Source: Pyruvatibacter sp. (lineage in GTDB: Bacteria > Pseudomonadota > Alphaproteobacteria > CGMCC-115125). From it: a DNA stretch of 64,000 nucleotides. Each line of letters opens with the position of its first letter. Positions within the stretch are counted from its first letter, which is position 1. The position numbers were made by a program, and so were the translations under genes. Shown one piece after another: positions 27,223 to 35,289 of the stretch. The stretch is taken from the NCBI RefSeq assembly GCF_040219635.1, contig NZ_JAVJSC010000004.1, positions 310,001 to 374,000 on the forward strand, in the 5' to 3' direction. The notes below the pieces were generated by a model. It was given only the letters and a program-made list of their open reading frames with translations. It was not told the origin of the DNA and searched no databases.

Positions 27223-27620
27223 TCGCTGCCGCTTCATCCGCTGTCATCAGGGCCGCCAGCATCGCCGTCATGCGTGATGGAGACGTGCTGCTGGTACAGC
27301 GCGGTCGGGGTGCCGCCTTGGGTATGTGGGCGTTTCCTGGCGGGCGGATAAACGATGACGAAACCGCAGATGAAGCGGCGTTGCGCGAGCTGTTTGAGGA
27401 AACGGGCGTCACGGCCCGCATAACCGGCGTGCTTGGGCACTATCGCTTTGCAGCAGCTCCGGGTGCGACGCTCACGCATCTGACCGTTTTCAGGGGCACC
27501 CACCAATCGGGCGACGCACGTGCCGGTGATGATGCGCAGGCCGTTTTGTGGGTGTGCCCGCAAGATGCTTCAACGCTTGCGCTTGCAGACAATATGGCGG
27601 ACGCGCTTTCGCGGTTATAG
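27219..27620 (+). CDS. NUDIX hydrolase
   Basis: A 133-residue NUDIX pyrophosphatase with the full motif G-x5-E-x7-REUxEExGU visible: GGRINDDETADEAALRELFEETGV at residues 47-70, split here by its glycines, Glu residues and the REL..EE core. It cleaves a nucleoside-diphosphate-linked substrate with a divalent metal; substrate unknown. Starts within the stop of the preceding gene. Confidence 0.93.
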   Translation: MIAAASSAVIRAASIAVMRDGDVLLVQRGRGAALGMWAFPGGRINDDETADEAALRELFEETGVTARITGVLGHYRFAAAPGATLTHLTVFRGTHQSGDARAGDDAQAVLWVCPQDASTLALADNMADALSRL

Positions 27621-27686
27621 TGACGGCGAAAACACTTTTCAAAACACGCACTCAAAAACACGCACTCAAAAAAGAGGGAAACGCTT

Positions 27687-28472
27687 ATGGCCTACAATCC
27701 GTTTGATCTGACAGGCAAGGTTGCACTCGTTACCGGCGGCAATGGCGGCATCGGCCTTGGCATGGCGGACGCCATGGCACAGTCGGGCGCAGACATCATG
27801 ATCTGGGGCACCAACGAGAAAAAGAACGCGGCTGCCGTAGCGCAACTTGAAGCCCATGGGCGCGGCAGGATAGCCGCCATGCGTGTTGATGTGTCCAGTG
27901 AGGATGAAGTCGTGCGCGCCATGGCTGACACCGCAAAACAAATGGGGCGTATTGATGCGGTCTATGCCAATGCAGGTATCGGCTATGGAGCCAACTCGTT
28001 CCTCAACATCACGGCAGAGATGTACCGCAAGGTGCTGGCCGTCAACCTGGACGGGGTGTTCTGGACGTTCCGCGAGGCGTGCCGCCACATGCAGGAGCGT
28101 GCGCAGGCGGGCGATCCGGGCGGCTCGATTGTGGGCGTCGCCAGCCTCGCCGCTATTGAAGGTGCCGGTCGCAATGAACATTACGCCGCCACCAAAGGTG
28201 CGGTCATTTCAATGATGAAGGGCGTTGCCGTTGAGTTTGCAAAGCATGGCGTCCGGGCCAACGCCATTTTGCCGGGCTGGATTGCCACCGACATGACGTC
28301 CGCTGCTCAGGACGCACCGGCGTTCGCGGAAAAAGTCATTCCGCGCGTGCCTGCCCGTCGGTGGGGGCAGCCGGAAGACTTTGGCGGTGTTGCAGTTTAT
28401 CTGGCGTCGGACGCGTCAAGCTATCACTCCGGCGATACCTTCGTGATCGACGGCGGATACGCGATTTTCTAG
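27687..28472 (+). CDS. Short-chain dehydrogenase/reductase (SDR)
   Basis: A 261-residue classical SDR with the TGGNGGIGLGM cofactor loop (residues 16-26), NAGIGYG, catalytic Tyr and Lys in HYAATKGAV, and the C-terminal HSGDTFVIDGGYAIF. Domain length and motif order are complete, unlike the SDR remnant at 4.1-4.5 kb. Substrate unknown. A strong hairpin follows the stop and probably ends transcription. Confidence 0.9.
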   Translation: MAYNPFDLTGKVALVTGGNGGIGLGMADAMAQSGADIMIWGTNEKKNAAAVAQLEAHGRGRIAAMRVDVSSEDEVVRAMADTAKQMGRIDAVYANAGIGYGANSFLNITAEMYRKVLAVNLDGVFWTFREACRHMQERAQAGDPGGSIVGVASLAAIEGAGRNEHYAATKGAVISMMKGVAVEFAKHGVRANAILPGWIATDMTSAAQDAPAFAEKVIPRVPARRWGQPEDFGGVAVYLASDASSYHSGDTFVIDGGYAIF

Positions 28473-28481
28473 GTAGGGAAA

Positions 28482-28529
28482 CACCTGCTGACGACGCGGG
28501 CCACAGCGCCCGCGTCGTCATGCCAGGTG
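28482..28529. terminator. Hairpin between convergent genes, likely bidirectional terminator
   Basis: A perfect 12-bp stem (TGACGACGCGGG at 28489-28500 with its complement at 28509-28520, 8-nt loop) is extended outside by CACCTG/CAGGTG (28482-28487 and 28524-28529). It occupies nearly the whole 57-bp gap between two convergent genes. There is no long T tract, only TTT on the minus-strand side, so termination is inferred from position and stem strength. Confidence 0.6.
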
Positions 28530-29129
28530 CTAGTTGATTGGCACGTTGCGATTGGCGTAGGCCAGTTCGCACTGTGCATACAGCTCACTGCCCACTTCGT
28601 AGCCTTCGCTTTCAACGCAGTGCTGCATGGCCTCCCAGAAATGTCCGGGCCGCGCAAACTCTGTCAGCTTCTGCTCATGGGGCAGACTGTCCCAGTAGTC
28701 CTGCACTTCCTGGCGCTGCGCAGGTGTTACGCAAATCAGGCGGCCGAACTGATCGGTTTCGTTGCGCGCGATACATGCATCTGACGGACCGCGGAATGTA
28801 CCGTCCGCGTTCCACTGGGTCGCATTTTGCTGCCAGCTTTTGTTGCGCATCTCCACGCATTTGTCGCTTTGCGGCGTACCGGCACGAAAGCCCAGAAAGT
28901 CACAATAGATAACCGCACGCCACTCCTCGAATTTCGCTTTGTGAAGCGAGTCCTTGAAATAGGCGGGCATCTGTCGCCACCAGCGCTCAAACCGTTCACG
29001 CTCGACATCATTCATGGTGGTCATGAAGGCACGCAGTTCAGGTGTGTAGTCGCTTGCTGCGGCCTGCTGCGGCGACACTGCAGCCATTGTCATGGCGAGA
29101 AGGGCCAGTAGTCCAAGACGCTTACGCAT
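28530..29129 (-). CDS. Secreted cysteine/tryptophan-rich protein, paralogue B
   Basis: A 199-residue protein with a signal peptide (cleavage after MAAVSPQQAAA-S). The mature part carries RFERWWRQMP, VIYCDFLGFR, an ACIARN.TD..GRLIC block and WNADGT..GPS. Four of its cysteines align with the neighbouring 136-residue paralogue, consistent with two disulfides. A C-terminal extension of about 60 residues with two further cysteines (QHCVESEG, YAQCELAY) is missing from the neighbour. I do not recognise the family. It lies 40 bp downstream of paralogue A, probably in one operon. Confidence 0.78.
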   Translation of the reverse strand: MRKRLGLLALLAMTMAAVSPQQAAASDYTPELRAFMTTMNDVERERFERWWRQMPAYFKDSLHKAKFEEWRAVIYCDFLGFRAGTPQSDKCVEMRNKSWQQNATQWNADGTFRGPSDACIARNETDQFGRLICVTPAQRQEVQDYWDSLPHEQKLTEFARPGHFWEAMQHCVESEGYEVGSELYAQCELAYANRNVPIN

Positions 29130-29169
29130 ATGAGTTTCCTCCGTAAGAGGGACGCCGGCCTATCTGCGG

Positions 29170-29580
29170 TCAGTCGCAGATCAGGCGGCCCCATTTGTCG
29201 GTTTTGTTGCGGGCAAGACAGGCCTCTGACGGACCTTTATAGGTGCCATCCGCGTTCCAGCGATCAGCGGTAGCCATACGATCAGCATATTTTTGCTCGC
29301 GGCAGTCAGCGCCTTCGGTTGATCCGATACGGAAGCCCAGAACATCGCAAATTACTGACGGACCCCACTTCGCAAGCGGCTGTCCTGCCAGTTCACCTCG
29401 CATTGATGCGGGTGCCTGCGACCACCAGCGCTCAAACCGCTCAGTGGTCATTCCCATTTCAGAGGCAATTTCATCTACCGGATAAGGGTAGCTTTGGGCC
29501 GTTGCCGGATTTGCTGAGCCAATCACTATGGCGGCGGCGAACAAGAAACCCGCAACGGGGACAATAAAACTCAAACGCAT
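29170..29580 (-). CDS. Secreted cysteine/tryptophan-rich protein, paralogue A
   Basis: A 136-residue protein with a signal peptide ending ANPATA-QS. Mature sequence shares with paralogue B the ordered blocks RFERWWSQAP, SVICDVLGFR.G, WNADGTYKGPS and ACLARNKTDKWGRLIC, and four cysteines at matching places. It lacks B's C-terminal extension. The start at the ATG complementary to 29578-29580 places the signal peptide at the N-terminus; the upstream in-frame residues are not signal-like. No known domain recognised; periplasmic or extracellular location is inferred. Confidence 0.78.
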   Translation of the reverse strand: MRLSFIVPVAGFLFAAAIVIGSANPATAQSYPYPVDEIASEMGMTTERFERWWSQAPASMRGELAGQPLAKWGPSVICDVLGFRIGSTEGADCREQKYADRMATADRWNADGTYKGPSEACLARNKTDKWGRLICD

Positions 29581-29706
29581 GATACGCACACTTCCTCCAG
29601 GAACCGGGCTCAAGAAACCGGGGTTTGGGCACCCACTTAGTAAGTTATCCTAACCACTTTTGGTGCGAGAGCAATTGAAAATACCGTTGCCAGCAAGATG
29701 CGACTG

Positions 29707-30135
29707 TTAGGCCGGGTCTGGCGGGCCTTTGAGTTCAACCGTGTTGCCGTCGGGATCAGGAATGTACAGCGAAGGCCCAAAGCCACCAGCACCATAGCGG
29801 CGCTCCACCTCACCAACACTTACGCCATGGGCCGTCAGCCAGTTGCGGATATCGGCTTCGTCGAACTCACCTAACGACAGGCAGAAATGGTCCATGTTGT
29901 GACCGCCGGTGTTACCGTTTGTGCCAGGAGCCTCGCCGCCCTTGCGGCCCAATTCACTGTCAACAGCCACCAGGTCTATCAGGCTGGCACCCGCGCGCAG
30001 TTGCACCAGCCCGATATCGAGGCGGCGCTCCACTTCAAGCCCCAATATGCCTTGATAAAATGCCAATGCGCGATCCATGTCAGCCACGCGCAAAACTACG
30101 TGATCCAGCGCGACAATATCCAGCATCCCGGCCAT
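29707..30135 (-). CDS. VOC-family (glyoxalase/dioxygenase-like) protein
   Basis: A 142-residue vicinal-oxygen-chelate protein. The first beta-alpha-beta-beta-beta unit reads LDHVVLRVADMDRALAFYQGILGLEVE, and the second carries HFCLSLG and YIPDPDGNTVEL. His and Glu metal-ligand positions are in HVVL, HFCL and NTVEL. It may bind a divalent metal; substrate unknown. AAGGAA precedes the ATG at 30135. Divergent from the TIGR02301-like gene. Confidence 0.88.
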   Translation of the reverse strand: MAGMLDIVALDHVVLRVADMDRALAFYQGILGLEVERRLDIGLVQLRAGASLIDLVAVDSELGRKGGEAPGTNGNTGGHNMDHFCLSLGEFDEADIRNWLTAHGVSVGEVERRYGAGGFGPSLYIPDPDGNTVELKGPPDPA

Positions 30136-30245
30136 TGGGTGTTCCTTTCCAACAAGGTGACAGCGTGGCAAAACAAGCCAACGGGGGTTTGGCCGACTGG
30201 CTGCATGGGGCATTATGCGGCACACGCTTGTTGAACGGAACACGT

Positions 30246-30656
30246 ATGCGGCATTACACCAACAAACACTCCGCCCTGCTCGTCATGCTGATATTGGGCC
30301 TCACGGGCATGTCGCTTTCCACGAGGGCCGACCCGGTTGTGGATGAAGGCCTGAAACGTCTGGCAGGCACTCTGGGTGCTGTTCACTACTTGCGGGTGCT
30401 GTGCAAACCGTCAGAGGGGCAGGTTTGGCGGCTCAAGATGCTGGACATGCTTGCTGCCGGTGATCTTTCGCAAAGCGGAAAGGACGCATTGATCGGGTCG
30501 TTTAACGCGGCCTACAGCCGCCAGCAACGCGCGCACCCCACCTGTACGCAGGCGGCTGCAAACCTTGGCAATACGTATGCACGGCAAGGTGCCCAGGAGG
30601 CGCAAAGGCTCGCGGGGCGGCTCGCGGGGCGGCCTGCCGGGCGGCCTGGCAGCTAG
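30246..30656 (+). CDS. TIGR02301-like secreted protein with repetitive C-terminal tail
   Basis: A 136-residue protein with a signal peptide (cleavage near STRA-DP), followed by the LAGTLGAVHYLRVLC...EGQVWRLKMLDML block and an SFNAAYSRQQRAHPTC segment that fit my recollection of TIGR02301, a conserved alphaproteobacterial family of unknown function. The last 18 codons include a 12-bp repeat that encodes LAGR/LAGR/PAGR/PGS. Its stop overlaps the convergent GspE-like gene by four bases. Confidence 0.78.
   Translation: MRHYTNKHSALLVMLILGLTGMSLSTRADPVVDEGLKRLAGTLGAVHYLRVLCKPSEGQVWRLKMLDMLAAGDLSQSGKDALIGSFNAAYSRQQRAHPTCTQAAANLGNTYARQGAQEAQRLAGRLAGRPAGRPGS
30609..30644 (+). repeat. 12-bp tandem repeat in the 3' end of a coding region
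   Basis: CTCGCGGGGCGG at 30609-30620 is repeated exactly at 30621-30632; a third, diverged copy is at 30633-30644 (CCTGCCGGGCGG), followed by CCTGGCAGC. It encodes the residues LAGR, LAGR, PAGR at the end of the TIGR02301-like protein and is likely to vary in copy number. Confidence 0.85.
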
Positions 30657-32728
30657 AGGCGTGCTGCCAGATCAACCGCACGGGCAAGTTCGCCGGGGCT
30701 GACATCACCCAGCAGCACCTTGCGCACACCATCTTCGGCCAGTGTCTGAAATCCTTTTTCTGTCGCCGTTGCGCGCAGGTCGGCGATGCTGGCCCCTTCG
30801 GCGATCAGGTCGTTCATGTCGTCATCAATGATCAGCACTTCGGAAATAACCGTGCGGGCCCGATAGCCGGTGTTGCGACACGACGGACAGCCGTTGGGCT
30901 GATAGACCGTTGGGCGGTCCGAGGGATCCAAACCAAAGATGAAACACTCGTCGGCGCTTGCTGTGCGGGATTGTTTGCATACGGAGCAAAGGCGGCGCAC
31001 AAGGCGCTGAGCCATCAGCGTGCTGAGGCGTCCGGCAAGCTGGCGCGGGTCATCAACCAGACCGATCAACTCAATAAGCGCTGACAGTGAATCCGGTGCA
31101 TCCATGGAGGTCAGGACCAATCGCCCTGCAGATGCCGCATTGGCAAGAGACGCTGCGGATATACGGTCTTTGATCTTGTCAAACAGCAGCACGTCAGGGT
31201 CCTGCGCCACGACATCGGCAATCAGGTCTTGTGCGTTTGCCGCCTGCGCGGACGTTACCTCCAGCTGGCTAACCAGCGGCAGGCGATAGCCTATGCGCTG
31301 TTCCACCGTGAAAATCGCGCGATCCGCTGCTTTCATTTCCCCAAGCATACCGTAGAGCGTTGTGGTGCGGCCGGACGCGCGGCCACCTGCCACCACAATC
31401 ATGCCTGAGGGACGCACGAGTGAGCGCAGAACCAGCGCTGCGGAATGCTCGGACAGGCCAAGTTCGCCGAGCGATAATGGCTCGCGGGCAATCTCGCCCA
31501 TGCGAATGGTCATGCGCTCGCCGTTGAGCGTTTCAAATGTATTCAGGGTACAAAGAAAAATCCGGTCACCCAGACGCATGGTGAACTCGCCCGGTGCGGC
31601 GGTTGCCCCGGCAGAAGCATCGTCACTGGTGCTTGCAATGTTTCTCAAATGGGAAGCAACCGGCGGCCAGAAACGCTTGTCAATTGCGGATGACTGCTGC
31701 ATGGCACCGTCAACGCGGTAGCGCAGCCGGACATAGCCATCAACAGGCTCAAAGTGTGCGTGGCTGGCGCCGGCCTTCACGGCCTGAAGCAGCGCGGCAT
31801 TGACCAGACGTACAGCCGGGTCTGCCCATACGGTTGCTGCACCGCCACGTTCCTCGGTGCCGCGCGCCAGGCCCTTGAGGATACTCTCGGCAGCCATCTG
31901 ATTTTCCAGCACGGCATCAATCGTGGCGAGCAACGCCTGCGCGGGCCAAAAGCACGGCTCGATGCGTGCGCCGACCGGCAGATACGGGCGCAACTCTTCA
32001 ATCTTGTCGATGAGGCTGGGGTGCGCGAGGGCGACCATGATTGCGCCCCCACCGGCTGACACAGGCAATACCCTTGCAGACCGAATGAGATCTGCCGGGG
32101 CCAGCTTCAGGGCATCGGGATCAATGAGCGTATGCAGAGGGTCGTGTGTCTGTGCGTCGGCGGCATCCCCTGACGCAAACGCGTTCATGTCGCTGAGTAT
32201 TTTACCCAGCAGCCTGTGCGGGCTGCGTTCCTGTTCCGCAAGGGCTGTATCAAGTGCTGTGCGCGAGACATGGCCCAGCTCAACCAGACGTTCGCCAATG
32301 GGGCGTTGCATGTCACCGAGCGGCTGACGTGTGCGCGCCGAGGAGCCTATATCAGCCAAATCAACGTGCTCGACCAATGACATATCGGACGCACGAAGCG
32401 GCTTGATATCAGGTGCGTTTGAGGCAGGCGTTGAAGTTGCGCCTGTTGAAACGACCGCAGAAATCGGCGTGACGTTGGCAGGTGCCGGGGTCTGCGCGCG
32501 ACGCTGAGGCGTTACACCCGCCGTGCGGATAAGGCGTTCAATGCCCATATCCACGTCGTCAGGTGTGTCAAACTCCGCAAACTCCTGGTCACTGATTTCG
32601 GTATCGATGCCCAGATCCTCGATGCTCAGCGCGGTGACATCGCGCGGGCGCCTGGGTGCGCCGTCCTGCGTTTTGTCGTCTTTGCTGCCGCTGTTGCTGT
32701 CGGTCATGTCACTCTTGCCTAAGGTCAT
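30653..32728 (-). CDS. Orphan GspE/PulE-like protein with substituted ATPase motifs
   Basis: A 691-residue protein with full-length GspE architecture: a disordered N-terminus of about 130 residues, an MshEN/T2SSE N-terminal region (PIGERLVELGHVSRTALDTAL), then the ATPase-like core and a zinc domain with C581, C584, C614, C617 (CxxC-x29-CxxC, the known GspE spacing). The core is degenerate: Walker A reads GGRASGRTTT with Arg454 in place of the essential Lys, Walker B reads FDKIKD where active enzymes have VGEIRD, and the His box reads TSMDAPDS without His. No other secretion-system genes are nearby. Probably a non-hydrolysing regulator or remnant. Start may instead be the ATG seven codons later. 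Confidence 0.82.
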   Translation of the reverse strand: MTLGKSDMTDSNSGSKDDKTQDGAPRRPRDVTALSIEDLGIDTEISDQEFAEFDTPDDVDMGIERLIRTAGVTPQRRAQTPAPANVTPISAVVSTGATSTPASNAPDIKPLRASDMSLVEHVDLADIGSSARTRQPLGDMQRPIGERLVELGHVSRTALDTALAEQERSPHRLLGKILSDMNAFASGDAADAQTHDPLHTLIDPDALKLAPADLIRSARVLPVSAGGGAIMVALAHPSLIDKIEELRPYLPVGARIEPCFWPAQALLATIDAVLENQMAAESILKGLARGTEERGGAATVWADPAVRLVNAALLQAVKAGASHAHFEPVDGYVRLRYRVDGAMQQSSAIDKRFWPPVASHLRNIASTSDDASAGATAAPGEFTMRLGDRIFLCTLNTFETLNGERMTIRMGEIAREPLSLGELGLSEHSAALVLRSLVRPSGMIVVAGGRASGRTTTLYGMLGEMKAADRAIFTVEQRIGYRLPLVSQLEVTSAQAANAQDLIADVVAQDPDVLLFDKIKDRISAASLANAASAGRLVLTSMDAPDSLSALIELIGLVDDPRQLAGRLSTLMAQRLVRRLCSVCKQSRTASADECFIFGLDPSDRPTVYQPNGCPSCRNTGYRARTVISEVLIIDDDMNDLIAEGASIADLRATATEKGFQTLAEDGVRKVLLGDVSPGELARAVDLAARL

Positions 32729-32983
32729 GCTTACGCCCGCCTTGCCAAATCCCGTATCAGGTCACTTTAGTCCGGATGCACGCGGCGTTCTTGTGGCGCG
32801 CGCTGATACCGGCCTTTTGACGCTCAACGATGCAAAGGTCGGGCCGGATCAATGAGCCGCACCGCACACGCCTTTCACCCTCCCCAAAGCGTGGTCTTAA
32901 GCAAAGCCTAGCAGCAAGGAAGCCTTGCAGACCAGTGCCTTAGGGGGCATGGATTAACCGTATGTGTCGTCTGTGAACCTGCA

Positions 32984-34528
32984 CTAAATCACGGCCTCAA
33001 TGACGAATGGCCCTTTACGGGACATTGATGCCTTGAACGCCTCATTGAAGGCTTCGGCGGTTTCGCAGCGCACAGCCTCAACGCCCATGCCATTTGCCAG
33101 GTGAACCCAGTCCAGCTCCGGGTTATGCAGATCCAGCATCGAGAGCGCCTTGGGGCCGGGGTTTTCAGCACCAACGCGCATCAGTTCGATGTTCAAAATG
33201 GCGTAGGAGCGGTTGGCCAGAATGACCGTTACCACGTCGAGTTTTTCGCGCGCCTGGGTCCACAGGGACTGGAGCGTGTACATCGCCCCGCCGTCGCCAT
33301 GAAAGCAGACAACCTTGCGGTCCGGGCACGCAACGGCAGCACCAGTGGCAAGCGGCAGGCCCTGCCCGATTGACCCGCCGGTGAGACACATATGATCGTG
33401 CGGCGCGGCGCGCTCGGTGTAGATATTGGTGAACAGGCCTGCTGTCGCACCTTCATCGGACAGAATTGCGCCTTCGGGCAGATAATGGGCAATGGCGCGG
33501 CCGACGCCGTCTGCGTCCAGGGAACCGGACGCCAGGTCAGGTTTGGTAAGTTTCACATATTCGTTCGCCTGCGCCGGAGCACCAACAGCTTCCGCCAGCG
33601 CCTCAAGGGCAGCCAGACCATTTTCTTCGGGGCGGGCCAGCACCAGCGTTTCAGCATCGGGCGGTGTCAGCCAGCTTTCCTTGCCGGGATATGCAAAAAA
33701 CGCGACGGGGTTTTGCGAGCCGCACAGCACCAGCTGCTCGACGTCAGCGATGTGCTCAACTGCCTGCTCGGCAAAATAGGGAAGCCGCTCAATGCTGACA
33801 CACCCTGCACCGCGCTGCATACGTGGCGTGAATGTGTCACACAGGATGCGTGCGCCGGTGGCCGCCTGAATGCGGCCCGCCAGATCAAGCCCGTCTGCCA
33901 GCAAGGCGCGCCCCCGGATCAGTATGGCTGACTTTTTGCCGTTCTTGAGCGCGACCGCGACTTTGTCGATTGTGGCCTGATCGACCTGCGCAAACGGCGC
34001 GGCGGCAATCGGTTTTGCCGGGCCTTCCGCGTCCAGCCATGCCGTGTCCGCGGGCAGAATGAGGGTTGCGATACCGCCCGGCGCTCCCATGGCGGCAGCA
34101 TAGGCCCGGGCACCGGCTCCGGCCACGTCAGTGGCGCGCTCGGGCGTTTCCATCCACACGGAGTTTGGCGACGCAACACTTGCAATGTCAGACGACAGCG
34201 GCGCGTCATACTGGCGGTGATAGGTTGCGTGTTCGCCTACCACGTTGACGATCGGCGTGGCGGCGCGACGGGCGTTGTGCAGGTTGGCAAACCCGTTCCC
34301 CAGCCCTGCGCCCAGATGCAGCAGTGTGGCGGCGGGTTTGCCAGCCATGCGGCCATAGCCGTCGGCAGCGCCTGTGACCACACCCTCAAACAAGCCAAGC
34401 ACGGGGTGGATACCATCGATACGGTCCAGCGCAGCAACGAAATGCATTTCCGATGTACCGGGATTTGTGAAGCAGACTTCCACGCCACTATCGACGAATG
34501 TCTGCACCAGGCTTTCCGCACCGTTCAT
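32984..34528 (-). CDS. Thiamine-diphosphate-dependent enzyme, acetolactate-synthase-like
   Basis: A 514-residue ThDP enzyme of the POX/ALS superfamily. The N-terminal domain has FTNPGTSEMHFVAALD with the catalytic Glu in LFEGVVTG; the C-terminal domain has the cofactor motif VVCFHGDGGAMYTLQSL..(26)..LANRSY. It has no obvious FAD-site hallmarks. Alphaproteobacterial members are often labelled acetolactate synthase large subunit, but their reaction is not established; a decarboxylase or lyase is likely. GGGAG precedes the ATG at 34528. A LysE-type exporter gene lies 57 bp upstream on the same strand. Confidence 0.85.
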   Translation of the reverse strand: MNGAESLVQTFVDSGVEVCFTNPGTSEMHFVAALDRIDGIHPVLGLFEGVVTGAADGYGRMAGKPAATLLHLGAGLGNGFANLHNARRAATPIVNVVGEHATYHRQYDAPLSSDIASVASPNSVWMETPERATDVAGAGARAYAAAMGAPGGIATLILPADTAWLDAEGPAKPIAAAPFAQVDQATIDKVAVALKNGKKSAILIRGRALLADGLDLAGRIQAATGARILCDTFTPRMQRGAGCVSIERLPYFAEQAVEHIADVEQLVLCGSQNPVAFFAYPGKESWLTPPDAETLVLARPEENGLAALEALAEAVGAPAQANEYVKLTKPDLASGSLDADGVGRAIAHYLPEGAILSDEGATAGLFTNIYTERAAPHDHMCLTGGSIGQGLPLATGAAVACPDRKVVCFHGDGGAMYTLQSLWTQAREKLDVVTVILANRSYAILNIELMRVGAENPGPKALSMLDLHNPELDWVHLANGMGVEAVRCETAEAFNEAFKASMSRKGPFVIEAVI

Positions 34529-34585
34529 GTATCCCACTCCCTTGTTGTTATAATCGCGTAGCTACAGGTGCGCGCACTGCGCCCG

Positions 34586-35227
34586 TCAGCCTACCAAATT
34601 GACAATCAGACGCCCCAGAATAAACACGCCAAACAGCACAATAAGCGCGCCGGAGACGCGGTTTATCATGAACAGGTGCTGCTCCGTCATGCCGCCGCGC
34701 AAAAGCCCGACCGTCATGGTGACACCCAGCCACCACAACGCAGAGCCGATAAAAACAGCAACAACCAGCAACGCAGCCGTTATCAGGCCCGGCTCGGTTG
34801 TAACCAGCCCGCCTACACCACCAAATATCGCAACAAAACCAAGCATGGTGGCAGGATTGGTAATGGTCAGCATAAAGGTTGCCAGCACGGCGGCGATCAG
34901 ATTGCTGCGGGTGCTGGTTCGCACCGTATCGGTGTCGTCGGGTTTGCTCAAAAAGGTGTGAATACCAAGACCAACGAGAAACACACCGCCGACGGCCTGC
35001 AGCACATCATCAAATGTCACGACCAGCGATGAGGCTGCTGTTAAGCCAAATGCTGCAACGGCGGCAAACAGCGCATCTCCGACTGCGGCACCCAGCCCTG
35101 AGACAAAGCCGTTGGTTCGCCCATACGCGAGTGTGCGGCGGATACAGATCAGGTTAACCGGCCCGATCGGCGCCGCCACGACGATGCCAATGAGCACGCC
35201 ATTAAGTATCAGATACCAGTCGGGCAT
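34586..35227 (-). CDS. LysE-family amino acid/metabolite exporter
   Basis: A 213-residue inner-membrane protein with about six hydrophobic helices, starting with the family hallmark LIGIVVAAPIGPVNLICIRRTL. LysE/RhtB proteins export amino acids or related metabolites by proton antiport. It is followed 57 bp downstream by the ThDP enzyme, and the pair may make and export or excrete a shared metabolite; this is inference from position. Confidence 0.9.
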   Translation of the reverse strand: MPDWYLILNGVLIGIVVAAPIGPVNLICIRRTLAYGRTNGFVSGLGAAVGDALFAAVAAFGLTAASSLVVTFDDVLQAVGGVFLVGLGIHTFLSKPDDTDTVRTSTRSNLIAAVLATFMLTITNPATMLGFVAIFGGVGGLVTTEPGLITAALLVVAVFIGSALWWLGVTMTVGLLRGGMTEQHLFMINRVSGALIVLFGVFILGRLIVNLVG

Positions 35228-35289
35228 TCATAACCTTGGTGAGTGAGACGCAAACCCGTTTCGCGTCTCATGTGCCTGATAGGCGCGCC

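Noticed and set aside
30653..32728. Part of a type II secretion or pilus operon
   Set aside because: No gspC-M, pilB-D or tad genes flank it; it stands alone between a TIGR02301-like gene and the ThDP enzyme.
32523..32855. Plus-strand frame of 110 codons covering the GspE-like 5' end and upstream gap
   Set aside because: The first part is antisense to GspE and the rest shows no RBS, start or motif. The 255-bp gap 32729-32983 otherwise holds only a weak GCAAGG-AAG-CCTTGC hairpin at 32914-32928.
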